This document shows positions 1 to 8,921 of a DNA stretch of 64,000 nt, piece after piece. Source of the DNA: UKL13-2 sp031414695 (GTDB taxonomy: Bacteria; Pseudomonadota; Gammaproteobacteria; Burkholderiales; Usitatibacteraceae); the NCBI GenBank assembly GCA_031414695.1, contig JANNWG010000029.1, positions 1-64,000 on the forward strand, in the 5' to 3' direction. Each line of letters starts with the position of its first letter. Position 1 is the first letter of the stretch. Below the pieces are notes generated by a model. That model was given only the letters and a program-made list of their open reading frames with translations. It was not told the origin of the DNA and ran no database searches. Both the position numbers and the translations under genes were made by a program.

Positions 1-385
1 AATTTTCCAGTGCGACGCGGCGGGTGATGTCTTCAATGTGTGGATTCAAGCCACGATTTTCGTGAATCACCATCACGGCGGGGAGTTTGCCCGTCGTCTT
101 CGCAGGCATCACTAAATAGCCTTTCATTTTGCCGTTGCCCGTTGGGGAATCGTACTCAACCATTTTGGCAACAATGCGCGGGTCATCTTTTTTAACTTGC
201 TGCGCGGCCGCAAAATTTGGGCTCAACATTTCGAGCAGCATCGTGGCCGATACACCACCCACCGCATACTTTGATGCGCTGGCAATAAAGCCACGGCGAT
301 CAATTAAGCCATGCACATACTGATCAAAGAGTTTCATGACTTCAGGGTTAAAGTCGGCGGCGGTTTTGGTGGGTATTGAGTACAT
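1..385 (-). CDS. Dienelactone hydrolase family protein (YghX-like), 3' part missing
   Basis: The reverse strand reads from an ATG at 385 through the window edge without a stop, giving about 128 N-terminal residues. The protein opens with a short leader, then a Tat-like segment (DRRGFIASASKYAVGG) as in exported YghX-type hydrolases, then a beta strand and the motif PAVMVIHENRGLNPHIEDITRR, which is the start of the dienelactone hydrolase alpha/beta fold and its oxyanion region. A good Shine-Dalgarno (AAGGAA) precedes the ATG. The catalytic Cys/Ser, Asp and His lie outside the window. It is divergent from the next gene with about 100 bp between them. The substrate is unknown; the family assignment is fairly secure, the enzymatic role is not. 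Confidence 0.8.
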   Translation of the reverse strand, partial: MYSIPTKTAADFNPEVMKLFDQYVHGLIDRRGFIASASKYAVGGVSATMLLEMLSPNFAAAQQVKKDDPRIVAKMVEYDSPTGNGKMKGYLVMPAKTTGKLPAVMVIHENRGLNPHIEDITRRVALEN

Positions 386-489
386 GTAGTTCCTTAGCGG
401 AGGGGATTGTGGATATGGAACTAGTTTCAGGCAAACTCTGTTGAGTTGCAAGTTTGTGTACATTCAAAAAACTATTCACCATTCTTACT

Positions 490-1725
490 ATGACAGTTCA
501 AATGTTTACCCCGCTCATCGCCGACGCCGCAACGCGCGCCCTTTGTACTGATTGCGGAATTTCACGCAGCAGTGAGCCGAAGCGATGCGGGCAGGCGTGT
601 CAATTTATTGCGCCAGATTACGACGCGCTTGAGATGAAGGTGCACGGTCGTACGCGCGATGAAAATAAAATTGATGAGCTGCATTTTGGCCCACATCAGC
701 GCATGGTGCGCGCGGCACTTAATACACCGAGCGAGGGCGCGCAGTGGACCGGCATCACCACGCGTATTGCGGAGCGCTTGCTGGAGACGGGTGCTGTGGA
801 CGCGGTGCTCACGATGGCGCCTGACCCGGATGACAAATGGAAACCCAAGCCGGTACTGGTGACCAAAGCCGCTAGCATGGCAGGGTGCCGTGGAATGCGC
901 ATGGGCTATGCGCCGCTGCTCGCTTTACTTGAGCCAGCACGTGACCTTGGTTATAAGCGCATTGCGGTGATTGGCATACCGTGCCAAGTCTATGCACTAC
1001 GCGCGCTGGAGGAAAGCTTAGGTTTTGAGCGCATTTACGTCATCGGCACGCCCTGTTCAGATAACACCACTACTGCGCGTTTCCATGAATTTTTGGCGCT
1101 TATTTCTGAAGCGCCTGACACCATCACCTATCTCGAATTTCGCGCTGATTATCATGTTGAGATTCGCTATACCGATGGTCGCGTAAAGGCGATTCCGTTT
1201 TTGATGTTGCCGCTATCAAAATTACCGAATGATTTTTTCCCACTCACTTGTCGTACCTGTGTGGATTACACCAATGTGCTCGCCGATATTACGGTAGGCT
1301 ATATGGGCGGTGAAGGTCAGCAATGGTTGATTGTACGTAACACGCGCGGTGAGGAGCTGCTTAAGCTTCTGGGCGATGAAGTCACGCTACATGCGCCTGG
1401 CAGTAGGGGCAACCGGAGGGGGCCGGTAAAAGGATTTATGAAAAATGTCGAACGCGCCGCTGGCGGCTTACCGCTACGTGCAATGCCTGATTGGTTGCGT
1501 CCAATTGTTGGCTGGCTGATGCCAAAAGTAGGGCCTCGTGGGTTGGAGTTTGCCCGTGCGCGCGTTGAGATGAAAGCCGTTGAGTCAGTGCTTCATCTGC
1601 GCCGTCAAGAACCACAAAAGATAAAAAACATGGTGCCAAAACATGTGTGGAAATTGGTTGAAGTGTATGGTCTCAAGCCCACGGTGGAAGAGACTAAAGA
1701 CGAAACTAAGGATGTGACGGCTTGA
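490..1725 (+). CDS. BciB-like / coenzyme F420 hydrogenase-dehydrogenase beta-subunit family oxidoreductase
   Basis: This 411-residue protein matches the FrhB/FdhB beta-subunit family, in particular the branch containing BciB (8-vinyl reductase of chlorophyllide synthesis) and plant 7-hydroxymethyl chlorophyll a reductase. Visible hallmarks are an N-terminal cysteine cluster (CTDCG...CGQAC), GAQWTGI, VIGIPCQVYALRALE, YVIGTPCSDNTTT, TCRTCVDYTN and the C-terminal GPRGLEFAR. These would ligate two [4Fe-4S] clusters and flavin. An in-frame TTG lies at 454, but the ATG at 490 better fits where the cysteine cluster starts in relatives; no clear ribosome site is seen. Its end overlaps the convergent diguanylate cyclase gene by 20 bp. 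No other photosynthesis gene is present here, so a role in bacteriochlorophyll synthesis is inference; another ferredoxin-dependent reduction is possible. Confidence 0.75.
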   Translation: MTVQMFTPLIADAATRALCTDCGISRSSEPKRCGQACQFIAPDYDALEMKVHGRTRDENKIDELHFGPHQRMVRAALNTPSEGAQWTGITTRIAERLLETGAVDAVLTMAPDPDDKWKPKPVLVTKAASMAGCRGMRMGYAPLLALLEPARDLGYKRIAVIGIPCQVYALRALEESLGFERIYVIGTPCSDNTTTARFHEFLALISEAPDTITYLEFRADYHVEIRYTDGRVKAIPFLMLPLSKLPNDFFPLTCRTCVDYTNVLADITVGYMGGEGQQWLIVRNTRGEELLKLLGDEVTLHAPGSRGNRRGPVKGFMKNVERAAGGLPLRAMPDWLRPIVGWLMPKVGPRGLEFARARVEMKAVESVLHLRRQEPQKIKNMVPKHVWKLVEVYGLKPTVEETKDETKDVTA

Positions 1726-4708
1726 TCGTAGTAGCGTTAGCGCTCACTTCAACCCGATTGCGCCCTAATTTTTTCGCCTGATAAAGTGCTTCATCTGCTG
1801 CACGAAGTTGAGAGGTCATCGTTTGGCTACTATTGGCAATAGTGCAAGATACGCCAATGGATATCGTGATGCCAAGGCTGGATGTTTCAATGAGTGCGCG
1901 CATTTTTTCGGCAGTCACCAACGCCACATCGCAATCAGCACCAGGCATGATGACCATAAACTCTTCGCCGCCATAACGCGCGAGTAAATCTTCGGTACGA
2001 CGTAGGCACGGTAATAGCCGCTCCGCTAATGTGCGTAATAATTCATCGCCCGCCAAATGTCCGTACGTGTCGTTGTATTGTTTGAAATGATCGACGTCAA
2101 TGATGAGAAATGAAATCGGCTTTAACTGCTCTTGGCTATGTTGCCAAACGATAGGTAAATATTCATCGAGTCGGCGGCGATTGGGAATGCCAGTAAGGCC
2201 ATCAATGTGCGCCATCATATCAAGCCTACGGTTGGCATCTGCTAGCTCTTTAGTGCGTTCGGCGACATTTTTTTCAAGCACGATATTTTGTTTGGCTAGT
2301 AGCATTGTGCGGCGTTTGGCATAGAGCAAAATCAGCAACCATGCTGCGGCAAAAAAACATAACAATGCAATCACGCGCGCCCACCAGCGTGCGTACCATC
2401 GCGGTGCTATCTCAAATATAAATGGCGTAATCTCAGACTCAACACCTGACGAATCTTTTGCACGCAATAGTAACGTATAGCGTCCGGGGGCTAACGTCGA
2501 ATAGCTAAATGCACGTAAGGCCGACCAATCCGACATCATCGGATCATGACCAATCAACTGCGCTTGATAGCGGCGTGCGCCGTTAGTCATATATTCGGGC
2601 AAGGCAAACTCAAATCGTATGCTAAATTCCTCCGCCTGAAAAGTGCGAATGGCCTCGTCGGTAATCGGTACAAACTCAGTTTTGCCATCAGCAAAGCTGC
2701 GCGTCACGCTACGCAACTGTACTCTTGGTGATGGTGGCTTTATTATTTTTAGTGGCGTCGCATTTGCTATTGCCGTGCGGTGATGCAGCAGCAGCGCATG
2801 GCTATCGACAAAACCAATCGTGTTTTTGTCGATCACGCCAGACGCTAAATCTGACATGAAAAAATACTCGCCTATCCCACCACGTCGTAGGCTGAGTACA
2901 TCAACTTGTCGCCAATCACCCGCGACGGCTTCATGCCAAACACGTGTCGCGCTATACGCCCAGCGCGTGCCATCAGGCGCATTGACTAACGTTGGTGCCT
3001 CTTCAATGCCGCGCAGCTTGGCTAATCCATCAACATCCGTAGGCGCAAACTTTTGACCATTCCACTTAAAAAAACCTGCGCGGGTAGAGGCGATAATGGC
3101 GCCATCTTTCGCCTTGGCGAGTGAAGCCTCCGCGGGCAGGCCGGTCAATAGGCCATCTGCTTCGGTGATACGCGCAGCCTCCTTCATCTCACCGTCTGCG
3201 CTTAACGTATAGCGCCAGACACCATGCCGTGTTGTGCCCACCCAAACTTCTGTGGCGCTAAGCTCAACAATATGCGAAATACGTACCGGTACATCGCGTG
3301 GCAGCGTAGCCGAAATTGTGATGGGCGATTTTCGTGTGTCAACAATAGCGAGTCCATGCTCTGTACCTAGCAATACACGACCCACATGAAACTGCGAAGG
3401 CTGCAATTTACGTGGGTAAATTAACTCCTTGGAGAGCTGTTTAACTTGGTTTTTTTGAATAAGCATGACGTGATGTGTACCTGCCAGCAGCGCGCTTGAG
3501 TTTTCAAGCCCCAACAAATCATAAGCACTGGGCCATGCTGTCGGGGTAAATACGGCCGATCCACCATCGGTCTCACGCAACTGAAAAACCCCTGATGATG
3601 TCAGCGCATAACGTTTATTGTTCCATTCGACTACTTGATGTAGGGAGCCAATATTGTTGGATTCTGCGCTCACCACACTCCATGCAGGCGGCCAAGCTAT
3701 TTTGTAAAGCGCGCGATCGCTAATAACAAAAATAGCGCCATCTCGGCCGCTCGCGAGCCCTGCCAAATAGCCTGACTCTATATCCACCGTGCGCAGCGTT
3801 TTTAATGTGCTGTCGATGATAACAATGCGACCATTTGATGTAGCCATCGCGATGCTGCCATCGGCTAATGCTTTCATCTTAGCAAGCGTTTCTGTGGTGG
3901 GCAACGCGCTGGGTACGACATACGGTGTGGCAGTTTCACCATCAAACATTATCCAGCCGGTATTGCTATTAGCTTTGCTAGTAAAGGCCAGCATATTGCC
4001 GTTGGCGAGCGGTGCAACTTGAAAAATCGGCGCTTTTAAATGCGCTAACGTCGGCACTAATGTCCAATCTTGCCCCGCGCGCACCTTGAAGCCTTCACCA
4101 CGAAATTGCAAATATGTTTTTCCACGCTGTTCAAACAAAACACCAAAGCTGCCTGGATGATGCCAATGTGCAGTGGCGTTAGTTTTTGGATCCCAAAAAA
4201 ACACATCGTGCAGCGCACGAAAATAAATGCCTTCAGCTGTGATTACGGTTTGCCAAACATCAGCGAATTCTCGGCCAGCAAGTTGCGTTTTGAAGCGTGA
4301 CGAAATATCTTCAAATGTCGCCTGTCCATATGCGTCGCGACGTAAATAACCGAACGCGTTATAGCCGCCGACATAGACAGTGTCGTCCTTGCTAACCGCA
4401 AGCGAACGCACCATTTCACGATTCGGTAAACGCCAGAGTTTCCAGCGCTCACCATCAAACTCCATCACACCATCGGCGTTGCACACATAAATAATATGGC
4501 GCGAATCCTGCTCGACACAAAAATTTTGCTGAGACACATCAAGGTCTGTGACAAAACGCGTAATTGGCGGGCTGCCGCGTAGTTGGTCTGGACTACTAAG
4601 GGGATTGGCGTAAATGCTGCCGGCAGTCGTTACGAGCAACGTCAATAGCGTTGCCACAAACAGTGTGCATTGCAGATTTAAAAATAACCTCAACATCTTC
4701 ACTTTCAA
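1706..4708 (-). CDS. Membrane diguanylate cyclase with periplasmic beta-propeller and Y_Y_Y sensor
   Basis: The 1000-residue protein has a signal peptide or first anchor (about residues 5-35), a long region of two-component-regulator-propeller type repeats (to about 690), a Y_Y_Y immunoglobulin-like domain (ending near FEIAPRWYARWW), one transmembrane helix (ARVIALLCFFAAAWLLILLY), a short coiled coil and a C-terminal GGDEF domain. The active site is RYGGEEFMV, and an inhibitory I-site (RTED) lies five residues upstream, so it should synthesise cyclic di-GMP with product inhibition. The architecture is known from sensors of extracellular polymers or small molecules, but the ligand here is unknown. 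It is transcribed alone, convergent with the BciB-like gene. Confidence 0.9.
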   Translation of the reverse strand: MKVKMLRLFLNLQCTLFVATLLTLLVTTAGSIYANPLSSPDQLRGSPPITRFVTDLDVSQQNFCVEQDSRHIIYVCNADGVMEFDGERWKLWRLPNREMVRSLAVSKDDTVYVGGYNAFGYLRRDAYGQATFEDISSRFKTQLAGREFADVWQTVITAEGIYFRALHDVFFWDPKTNATAHWHHPGSFGVLFEQRGKTYLQFRGEGFKVRAGQDWTLVPTLAHLKAPIFQVAPLANGNMLAFTSKANSNTGWIMFDGETATPYVVPSALPTTETLAKMKALADGSIAMATSNGRIVIIDSTLKTLRTVDIESGYLAGLASGRDGAIFVISDRALYKIAWPPAWSVVSAESNNIGSLHQVVEWNNKRYALTSSGVFQLRETDGGSAVFTPTAWPSAYDLLGLENSSALLAGTHHVMLIQKNQVKQLSKELIYPRKLQPSQFHVGRVLLGTEHGLAIVDTRKSPITISATLPRDVPVRISHIVELSATEVWVGTTRHGVWRYTLSADGEMKEAARITEADGLLTGLPAEASLAKAKDGAIIASTRAGFFKWNGQKFAPTDVDGLAKLRGIEEAPTLVNAPDGTRWAYSATRVWHEAVAGDWRQVDVLSLRRGGIGEYFFMSDLASGVIDKNTIGFVDSHALLLHHRTAIANATPLKIIKPPSPRVQLRSVTRSFADGKTEFVPITDEAIRTFQAEEFSIRFEFALPEYMTNGARRYQAQLIGHDPMMSDWSALRAFSYSTLAPGRYTLLLRAKDSSGVESEITPFIFEIAPRWYARWWARVIALLCFFAAAWLLILLYAKRRTMLLAKQNIVLEKNVAERTKELADANRRLDMMAHIDGLTGIPNRRRLDEYLPIVWQHSQEQLKPISFLIIDVDHFKQYNDTYGHLAGDELLRTLAERLLPCLRRTEDLLARYGGEEFMVIMPGADCDVALVTAEKMRALIETSSLGITISIGVSCTIANSSQTMTSQLRAADEALYQAKKLGRNRVEVSANATTIKPSHP

Positions 4709-4988
4709 CTTTTTTTGATTTATTGCACATGCGCCTGTTTTGATTCTCAGCTAGATTATGCTGACTTGCAAGAGGCGGTGTTACGAGGGTGCTGACCGTT
4801 TTAATTGACGCTTATCAATGAAATACAAATGCTAAACATCAATGTTGGCGGCTATCTTGAAGCAATAATGCTTGAATATACCCGTCAATAAATGACTTTA
4901 TACTCTCAATATATATAACCCTATTCGAAACTTTTTCTTATTGCAAGCATCAGTTCATAATCAAACACCACAAATTTAGGAGCCTGCC
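4709..4988. other. Intergenic region between divergent genes
   Basis: 280 bp of AT-rich sequence separate the diguanylate cyclase start from the molybdenum hydroxylase operon. It must hold both promoters, but I see no confident -35/-10 pair or repeat. An AGGAG at about 4978-4982 is the ribosome site of the downstream gene. Confidence 0.5.
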
Positions 4989-5549
4989 ATGGTCGCACCA
5001 AAGCCAGCCACATTAAATGTCAACGGTAAGTCACTCAAATATCAAGCCGATGCGGGCACACCACTGTTGTGGGTATTACGTGAACAGCTTGGCTTGACGG
5101 GGACTAAGTATGGCTGCGGTATCGCGCAATGCGGCTCATGCACGGTGCATATTGATGGCGCGCCGGTGCGTTCGTGTGTGATGCCAGCCTCAGCGGTTAA
5201 GGCCACACAAAAAATTATCACCATCGAGGGTTTATCCAAAGACGGCACGCATCCGATTCAGCAAGCGTGGGTTGTACTTGACGTGCCGCAATGTGGCTTC
5301 TGCCAATCGGGCATGATCATGGCGGCGACTGCACTCGTGAAAGCAAAGCCGAATCCCACAGATAAAGATATTGATGATGCGATGACTAATATTTGTCGCT
5401 GCGGCACCTACAACCGTGTGCGTGCGGGAATTCATGCGGCGGCGCGGGACATGGCAGCCGCGGCAAGTAAAAAAACGCCAGCTAAAAAATCCGCAAACGC
5501 ACTTAACAACACCCTAAACATTACCCACATCGAAGGCGGTGCAGCATGA
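4989..5549 (+). CDS. [2Fe-2S] subunit of molybdenum hydroxylase (IorA-like)
   Basis: This is the small iron-sulfur subunit of a xanthine-oxidase-family hydroxylase, carrying electrons from the molybdenum subunit. The plant-type ferredoxin cluster is GCGIAQCGSCTVHIDG and the second cluster domain has QCGFCQSGM and ICRCGTYNRVR, in the usual order and spacing. About 186 residues is slightly long: the family core ends near residue 155 and a Lys/Ala-rich tail follows. The start is supported by AGGAG eight bases upstream. Its stop overlaps the start of the large subunit (ATGA), so the two are translationally coupled. There is no FAD subunit nearby, as in isoquinoline 1-oxidoreductase or aldehyde dehydrogenases of the IorAB type that use a cytochrome acceptor. 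Confidence 0.92.
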   Translation: MVAPKPATLNVNGKSLKYQADAGTPLLWVLREQLGLTGTKYGCGIAQCGSCTVHIDGAPVRSCVMPASAVKATQKIITIEGLSKDGTHPIQQAWVVLDVPQCGFCQSGMIMAATALVKAKPNPTDKDIDDAMTNICRCGTYNRVRAGIHAAARDMAAAASKKTPAKKSANALNNTLNITHIEGGAA

Positions 5550-7735
5550 ATGCTATTCAACGTTCACGTCGCCAGTTTATAAAAGGTAGCAGCGCTGTTG
5601 CAGGCTCGCTCGTGGTGGGCTTTCACGTGCCGTTTTTACAAGCGGCGACGACAGCAACTGCGGCGATTAACCCTGAAATCAATGCATGGGTAGTAGTACA
5701 GCCAAATAATCAAGTTGTCGTTCGCATCGCCCGCTCAGAAATGGGTCAGGGCACACTCACCGGCTTGGCGCAATTGGTCGCCGAAGAGCTCGAATGCGAT
5801 TGGGCAAATGTGACCACCGAATATCCCACCCCCGGCCAATCGTTTGAACGCAAAGCACCGTGGGGCAGCTTTGGCACGGGCGGCAGCCAAGGCATACGCG
5901 GCTCGCAAGATTACGTACGTCGCGGTGGCGCGGCTGCACGCATGATGCTCGTACAAGCCGCTGCTGAAGAATGGAAAGTGCCTGCGAGTGAATGTGCGGT
6001 GAGCAAAGGGGTCATCACACACGCGCTATCTCAGAAGACCACGACATTTGGCAAAGTCGCCGCTGCCGCAGCCAAGCTCGCACCGCCGAAAGACGCAAAA
6101 GACATCAAACTCAAAGAAGTTAAAGATTGGACGATTGCCGGCAAACGCTTAGCGCGACTCGACACCATCGACAAAACCACCGGCAAGCAAATCTACGGCA
6201 TGGATTTAGTCTTACCCGGTATGCTCAATGCGGCCGTCGTCAGCTGTCCCGTCTTTGGCGGCAAAGTCAAAACGATTAACGATATGGGCGCACTCAAACG
6301 GCCAGGTGTTAAGAAAATATTATTTGTCGGTGATAACGCGGTTGCAGTCGTGGCAGACACGTGGTGGCGCGCCAAAACCGCGCTCGACACCATCAAAATC
6401 GAATGGGATGAAGGGGTCAACGCGACCGCTTCCACGGCTAGCTTTAATGAGATTTTGAAGACGGCATTAGATACAAAAGACGCCGTTGTCGGCACTAAAA
6501 TTGGTGATGCGCTAACAGCAATTGCGAGTGCCAGTACCGTTAAAAAAGTGGAAGCGACATACAGCTATCCACATCAAAACCATGCCTGCATGGAAACCAT
6601 GAATACCACCGTGAAGTGGACTGAAGACAAATGCGAAGCGTGGGTGCCGACACAAAACGGCCAAGCCGCGCACGCCGCCGTGGCAGAGGCGGCGGGTTTA
6701 CCGCTCGGCAAATGCGAAGTGTATAAACAATTGCTCGGTGGCGGCTTTGGCCGACGCGGTGCGACTGACTATGTGAAGCAAGCCGTACTCATCGCCAAGC
6801 AAATGCCTGGCGTGCCGATCAAAATGATTTGGTCCCGCGAAGAAGATATGGCGCAAGGACGCTTTCATCCGATCACACAATGCAAGCTGACGGCAGCACT
6901 CAACGATAAAAATGAAATCACTGCACTGCATATGCGTATCGCGGGGCAATCCATCTTGGCGGGTGTGCGGCCAGAGGCGATTCGTGATGGCAAAGACCCT
7001 GTTGTGTTTCAAGGCTTAAACGAAGGTGGCGCAGAAACCGCGATTGGTTATACGTTTCCGAATTTATTGGTTGACCATGCGATGCGCAATCCGCATGTGC
7101 CACCGGGTTTTTGGCGTGGCGTGAATTTGAATCAAAACGCCGTTTATCTCGAATGCTTTCTTGATGAAATAGCCGCTGCAACCAAGCAAGATCCGCTCGC
7201 GCTACGTCGTAAATTAATGGCGAAGCATCCAAAACATTTGGCGGTACTCGATGCGGTGGCTAAGCGGGTTGAATGGGATAAGCCCGCACCGAAGGGCGTC
7301 TATCGCGGCATTGCGCAAACGATGGGCTTTGGTAGCTATGTGGCCGCGTGTGCAGAAGTGTCAGTCGATAAAGATGGCGCATTGAAAATTCATCGCATTG
7401 TAGCCGCAACTGACTGTGGTCACGCGGTGAATCCGCAGCAAATTGAGGCGCAGGTAGAGGGCTCATTTGTCTATGGCCTTGGCGCTGCGTTGCATCAAGA
7501 GTGTACGGTAAAAAATGGCCGTATTGAGCAGACTAATTTTCATAACTACCCAAGCTTGAAGCTGGCTGAAATGCCCAAGGTGGAAACCATCATCATCGCT
7601 TCGGGCGGCTTTTGGGGTGGCGTAGGCGAGCCAACGATTGCAGTGGCCGCCCCTGCGGTATTGAATGCGATTTTTGCCGCGACGGGAAAACGCATTCGTG
7701 ATTTGCCGTTGAAAAATCATAGCTTGAAGGCTTAA
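5546..7735 (+). CDS. Molybdopterin-binding large subunit of molybdenum hydroxylase (IorB-like)
   Basis: This 729-residue catalytic subunit starts with a twin-arginine signal (SRRQFIKGSSAVAGS), so the folded cofactor-loaded heterodimer should be exported to the periplasm. Family motifs include EMGQGTLTGLAQLVAEEL, GGGFGRRGATDYVKQA in the cofactor-binding region, a PPGFWRGVN segment and the C-terminal GGVGEPTIAVAAPAVLNAI with the catalytic glutamate. Length and layout fit isoquinoline 1-oxidoreductase beta subunits and related aldehyde or N-heterocycle oxidising enzymes. It overlaps its small subunit by four bases. The substrate cannot be deduced; cytochrome genes downstream belong to the sox system rather than to this enzyme. 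Confidence 0.92.
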   Translation: MNAIQRSRRQFIKGSSAVAGSLVVGFHVPFLQAATTATAAINPEINAWVVVQPNNQVVVRIARSEMGQGTLTGLAQLVAEELECDWANVTTEYPTPGQSFERKAPWGSFGTGGSQGIRGSQDYVRRGGAAARMMLVQAAAEEWKVPASECAVSKGVITHALSQKTTTFGKVAAAAAKLAPPKDAKDIKLKEVKDWTIAGKRLARLDTIDKTTGKQIYGMDLVLPGMLNAAVVSCPVFGGKVKTINDMGALKRPGVKKILFVGDNAVAVVADTWWRAKTALDTIKIEWDEGVNATASTASFNEILKTALDTKDAVVGTKIGDALTAIASASTVKKVEATYSYPHQNHACMETMNTTVKWTEDKCEAWVPTQNGQAAHAAVAEAAGLPLGKCEVYKQLLGGGFGRRGATDYVKQAVLIAKQMPGVPIKMIWSREEDMAQGRFHPITQCKLTAALNDKNEITALHMRIAGQSILAGVRPEAIRDGKDPVVFQGLNEGGAETAIGYTFPNLLVDHAMRNPHVPPGFWRGVNLNQNAVYLECFLDEIAAATKQDPLALRRKLMAKHPKHLAVLDAVAKRVEWDKPAPKGVYRGIAQTMGFGSYVAACAEVSVDKDGALKIHRIVAATDCGHAVNPQQIEAQVEGSFVYGLGAALHQECTVKNGRIEQTNFHNYPSLKLAEMPKVETIIIASGGFWGGVGEPTIAVAAPAVLNAIFAATGKRIRDLPLKNHSLKA

Positions 7736-7773
7736 TTTTTTTCGCCACGGATAAATGCAAATAAATGCGGATT
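7736..7773. repeat. Degenerate 'CCACAGATAAACACAGAT'-like repeat before soxX
   Basis: The stretch TTCGCCACGGATAAATGCAA and its continuation resemble the inverted-repeat ends of the GxxExxY element at 56919-57382 (AGCCACAGATAAACACAGAT). It lies directly behind the molybdenum subunit stop and runs into the proposed soxX start codon. A diverged solo copy of the same kind of widespread repeat is the likeliest reading, but similarity is partial. Confidence 0.35.
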
Positions 7774-8208
7774 TGTTTGGCAGCATTATTATTGATTGCA
7801 TCGTGTACGATTGACGTACACGCCAGCGCGTTTGTGATTGTCGGTGACAGCATACCCGTAGCGCTGACGGCACCAAAAGGTGACGCGCAACGTGGGCGCG
7901 CCATCGTGGCGAATCGTCAAGTAGGCTTATGCACGCTATGTCATCAATTAGCCGATGTTGCCGCGAATAGTGGCGAAAAATTTCAAGGTAATCTCTCGAC
8001 AAATCTTGCAAATGTTGGCGCGCGTTTAAGTGAAGCGCAATTACGCTTGCGCGTGGTAAATAATCGGCACGTAAATAAAAAAAGCATCATGCCCGCGTTT
8101 TACCGCTTGGATAATTTGTCGCGTGTGGGTCAAGCATGGCAAGGTCAGTCGATATTGAGCGCGCAACAAATCGAGGATGTGGTGGCGTACTTGGTGACAT
8201 TACAATGA
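7765..8208 (+). CDS. soxX: Sulfur oxidation c-type cytochrome SoxX
   Basis: A 147-residue secreted monohaem cytochrome. Residues 1-20 form a signal peptide; the haem site is CTLCH (Cys56, Cys59, His60) and the probable distal ligand is Met109 in KKSIMPAFY, the pattern of SoxX. SoxX pairs with SoxA in the periplasm to couple thiosulfate to the SoxYZ carrier. The gene overlaps soxY by four bases and soxA follows in the same direction, which supports the name over a generic cytochrome c. The start codon falls inside a repeat-like sequence and has no good ribosome site, so translation may depend on an upstream signal or a slightly different start. Confidence 0.85.
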   Translation: MRICLAALLLIASCTIDVHASAFVIVGDSIPVALTAPKGDAQRGRAIVANRQVGLCTLCHQLADVAANSGEKFQGNLSTNLANVGARLSEAQLRLRVVNNRHVNKKSIMPAFYRLDNLSRVGQAWQGQSILSAQQIEDVVAYLVTLQ

Positions 8209-8681
8209 CAGTGTTAACCAAACCTAGGCGTGCGTTTCCAAGGCGTACGTTTATTGCGGCAAATGCAGCATTGCTCAGTGTTGCAGTGATGCGTCCCAGC
8301 ACATTATTGGCCGCAGATACGTCGCTCGCCGCACTCTTGCGAGCCTACACGGGTGAAGCAAAAGTAGATGTCGGGCGTGTGCGGATTCAAATTGCAACAT
8401 TGGTCGATAACGGCAATAGCGTGCCGATAGAAGTGAATGTGGAAAGCCCAATGACAGCAGCGGACCACGTTATCGGTATCGCCATTTTTAACGAAAAAAA
8501 TCCTGAACATAGCGTCGCGGAATTTATGTTGAGCCCAATGAATGGTCGTGCGCGCGTTGCAACGCGTATGCGTTTAGCGATGACCCAAAAAATTATTGCG
8601 GTGGCAAAGATGCAAGATGGGCGGTGCTGGATGGAAACAGTGGATGTGTTGGTAACGTTAGCGGCGTGTATTGAAGAATGA
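8205..8681 (+). CDS. soxY: SoxY-like thiosulfate carrier subunit with atypical C-terminus
   Basis: A 158-residue protein with a twin-arginine leader (FPRRTFIAANAALLS) followed by the SoxY fold: PIEVNVESPMTAADHV, IFNEKNPEH, TRMRLAMTQKIIAVAK. The ATG at 8205 overlaps the soxX stop as ATGA and gives the leader expected for SoxY; an upstream in-frame ATG at 8136 lies within soxX and is unlikely. Classical SoxY ends in the swinging-arm motif GGCGG, whose cysteine carries the sulfur substrate. Here the chain ends DVLVTLAACIEE: a cysteine (residue 155) is kept at about the right place, but the flanking glycines are gone and three residues follow it. It may be a diverged carrier or a different sulfane carrier. 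Confidence 0.82.
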   Translation: MTVLTKPRRAFPRRTFIAANAALLSVAVMRPSTLLAADTSLAALLRAYTGEAKVDVGRVRIQIATLVDNGNSVPIEVNVESPMTAADHVIGIAIFNEKNPEHSVAEFMLSPMNGRARVATRMRLAMTQKIIAVAKMQDGRCWMETVDVLVTLAACIEE

Positions 8682-8735
8682 TGAATGTCTATGTCCCACT
8701 ATTGTACGAGCACGATTGAGCAAAATCGCACCGCA

Positions 8736-8880
8736 CAGTTCTCCCCTTTTTTAAAGGGGAGTTAGAGGGGATTTTCGTTCGTCAACCTCAACGCGACGTT
8801 AGTGACAGGGTATTAACACCGCAATCCCTCCCACTCCCCCTTTTTCAAAGGGAGGAGCCAGATTAGTTCTCCCCTTTAGA
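8736..8880. repeat. Palindromic repeat element between soxY and soxZ
   Basis: Two arms face each other: GTTCTCCCC...AAAGGGGAG with GAGGGGATTTT on the left, and AATCCCTCCCACTCCCC...AAAGGGAGGA ending near GTTCTCCCCTTTAG on the right. Each arm can fold alone and the two can pair together. Such C/G-run palindromes are common dispersed repeats in environmental proteobacteria. Its position inside the sox group separates soxXY from soxZA and could attenuate transcription. Confidence 0.6.
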
Positions 8881-8921
8881 AATAAGCCTTACTGATGAAG
8901 ACTGATTAAGACAAAACCACC

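Noticed and set aside
7463..8011. 182-codon reverse frame overlapping iorB-like end and soxX
   Set aside because: It is antisense to two well-supported genes, has no recognisable motif and no ribosome site.
8136..8204. Upstream in-frame start for soxY
   Set aside because: It would place a charged stretch before the twin-arginine leader and overlaps soxX by 73 bp; the ATGA-coupled start is better.
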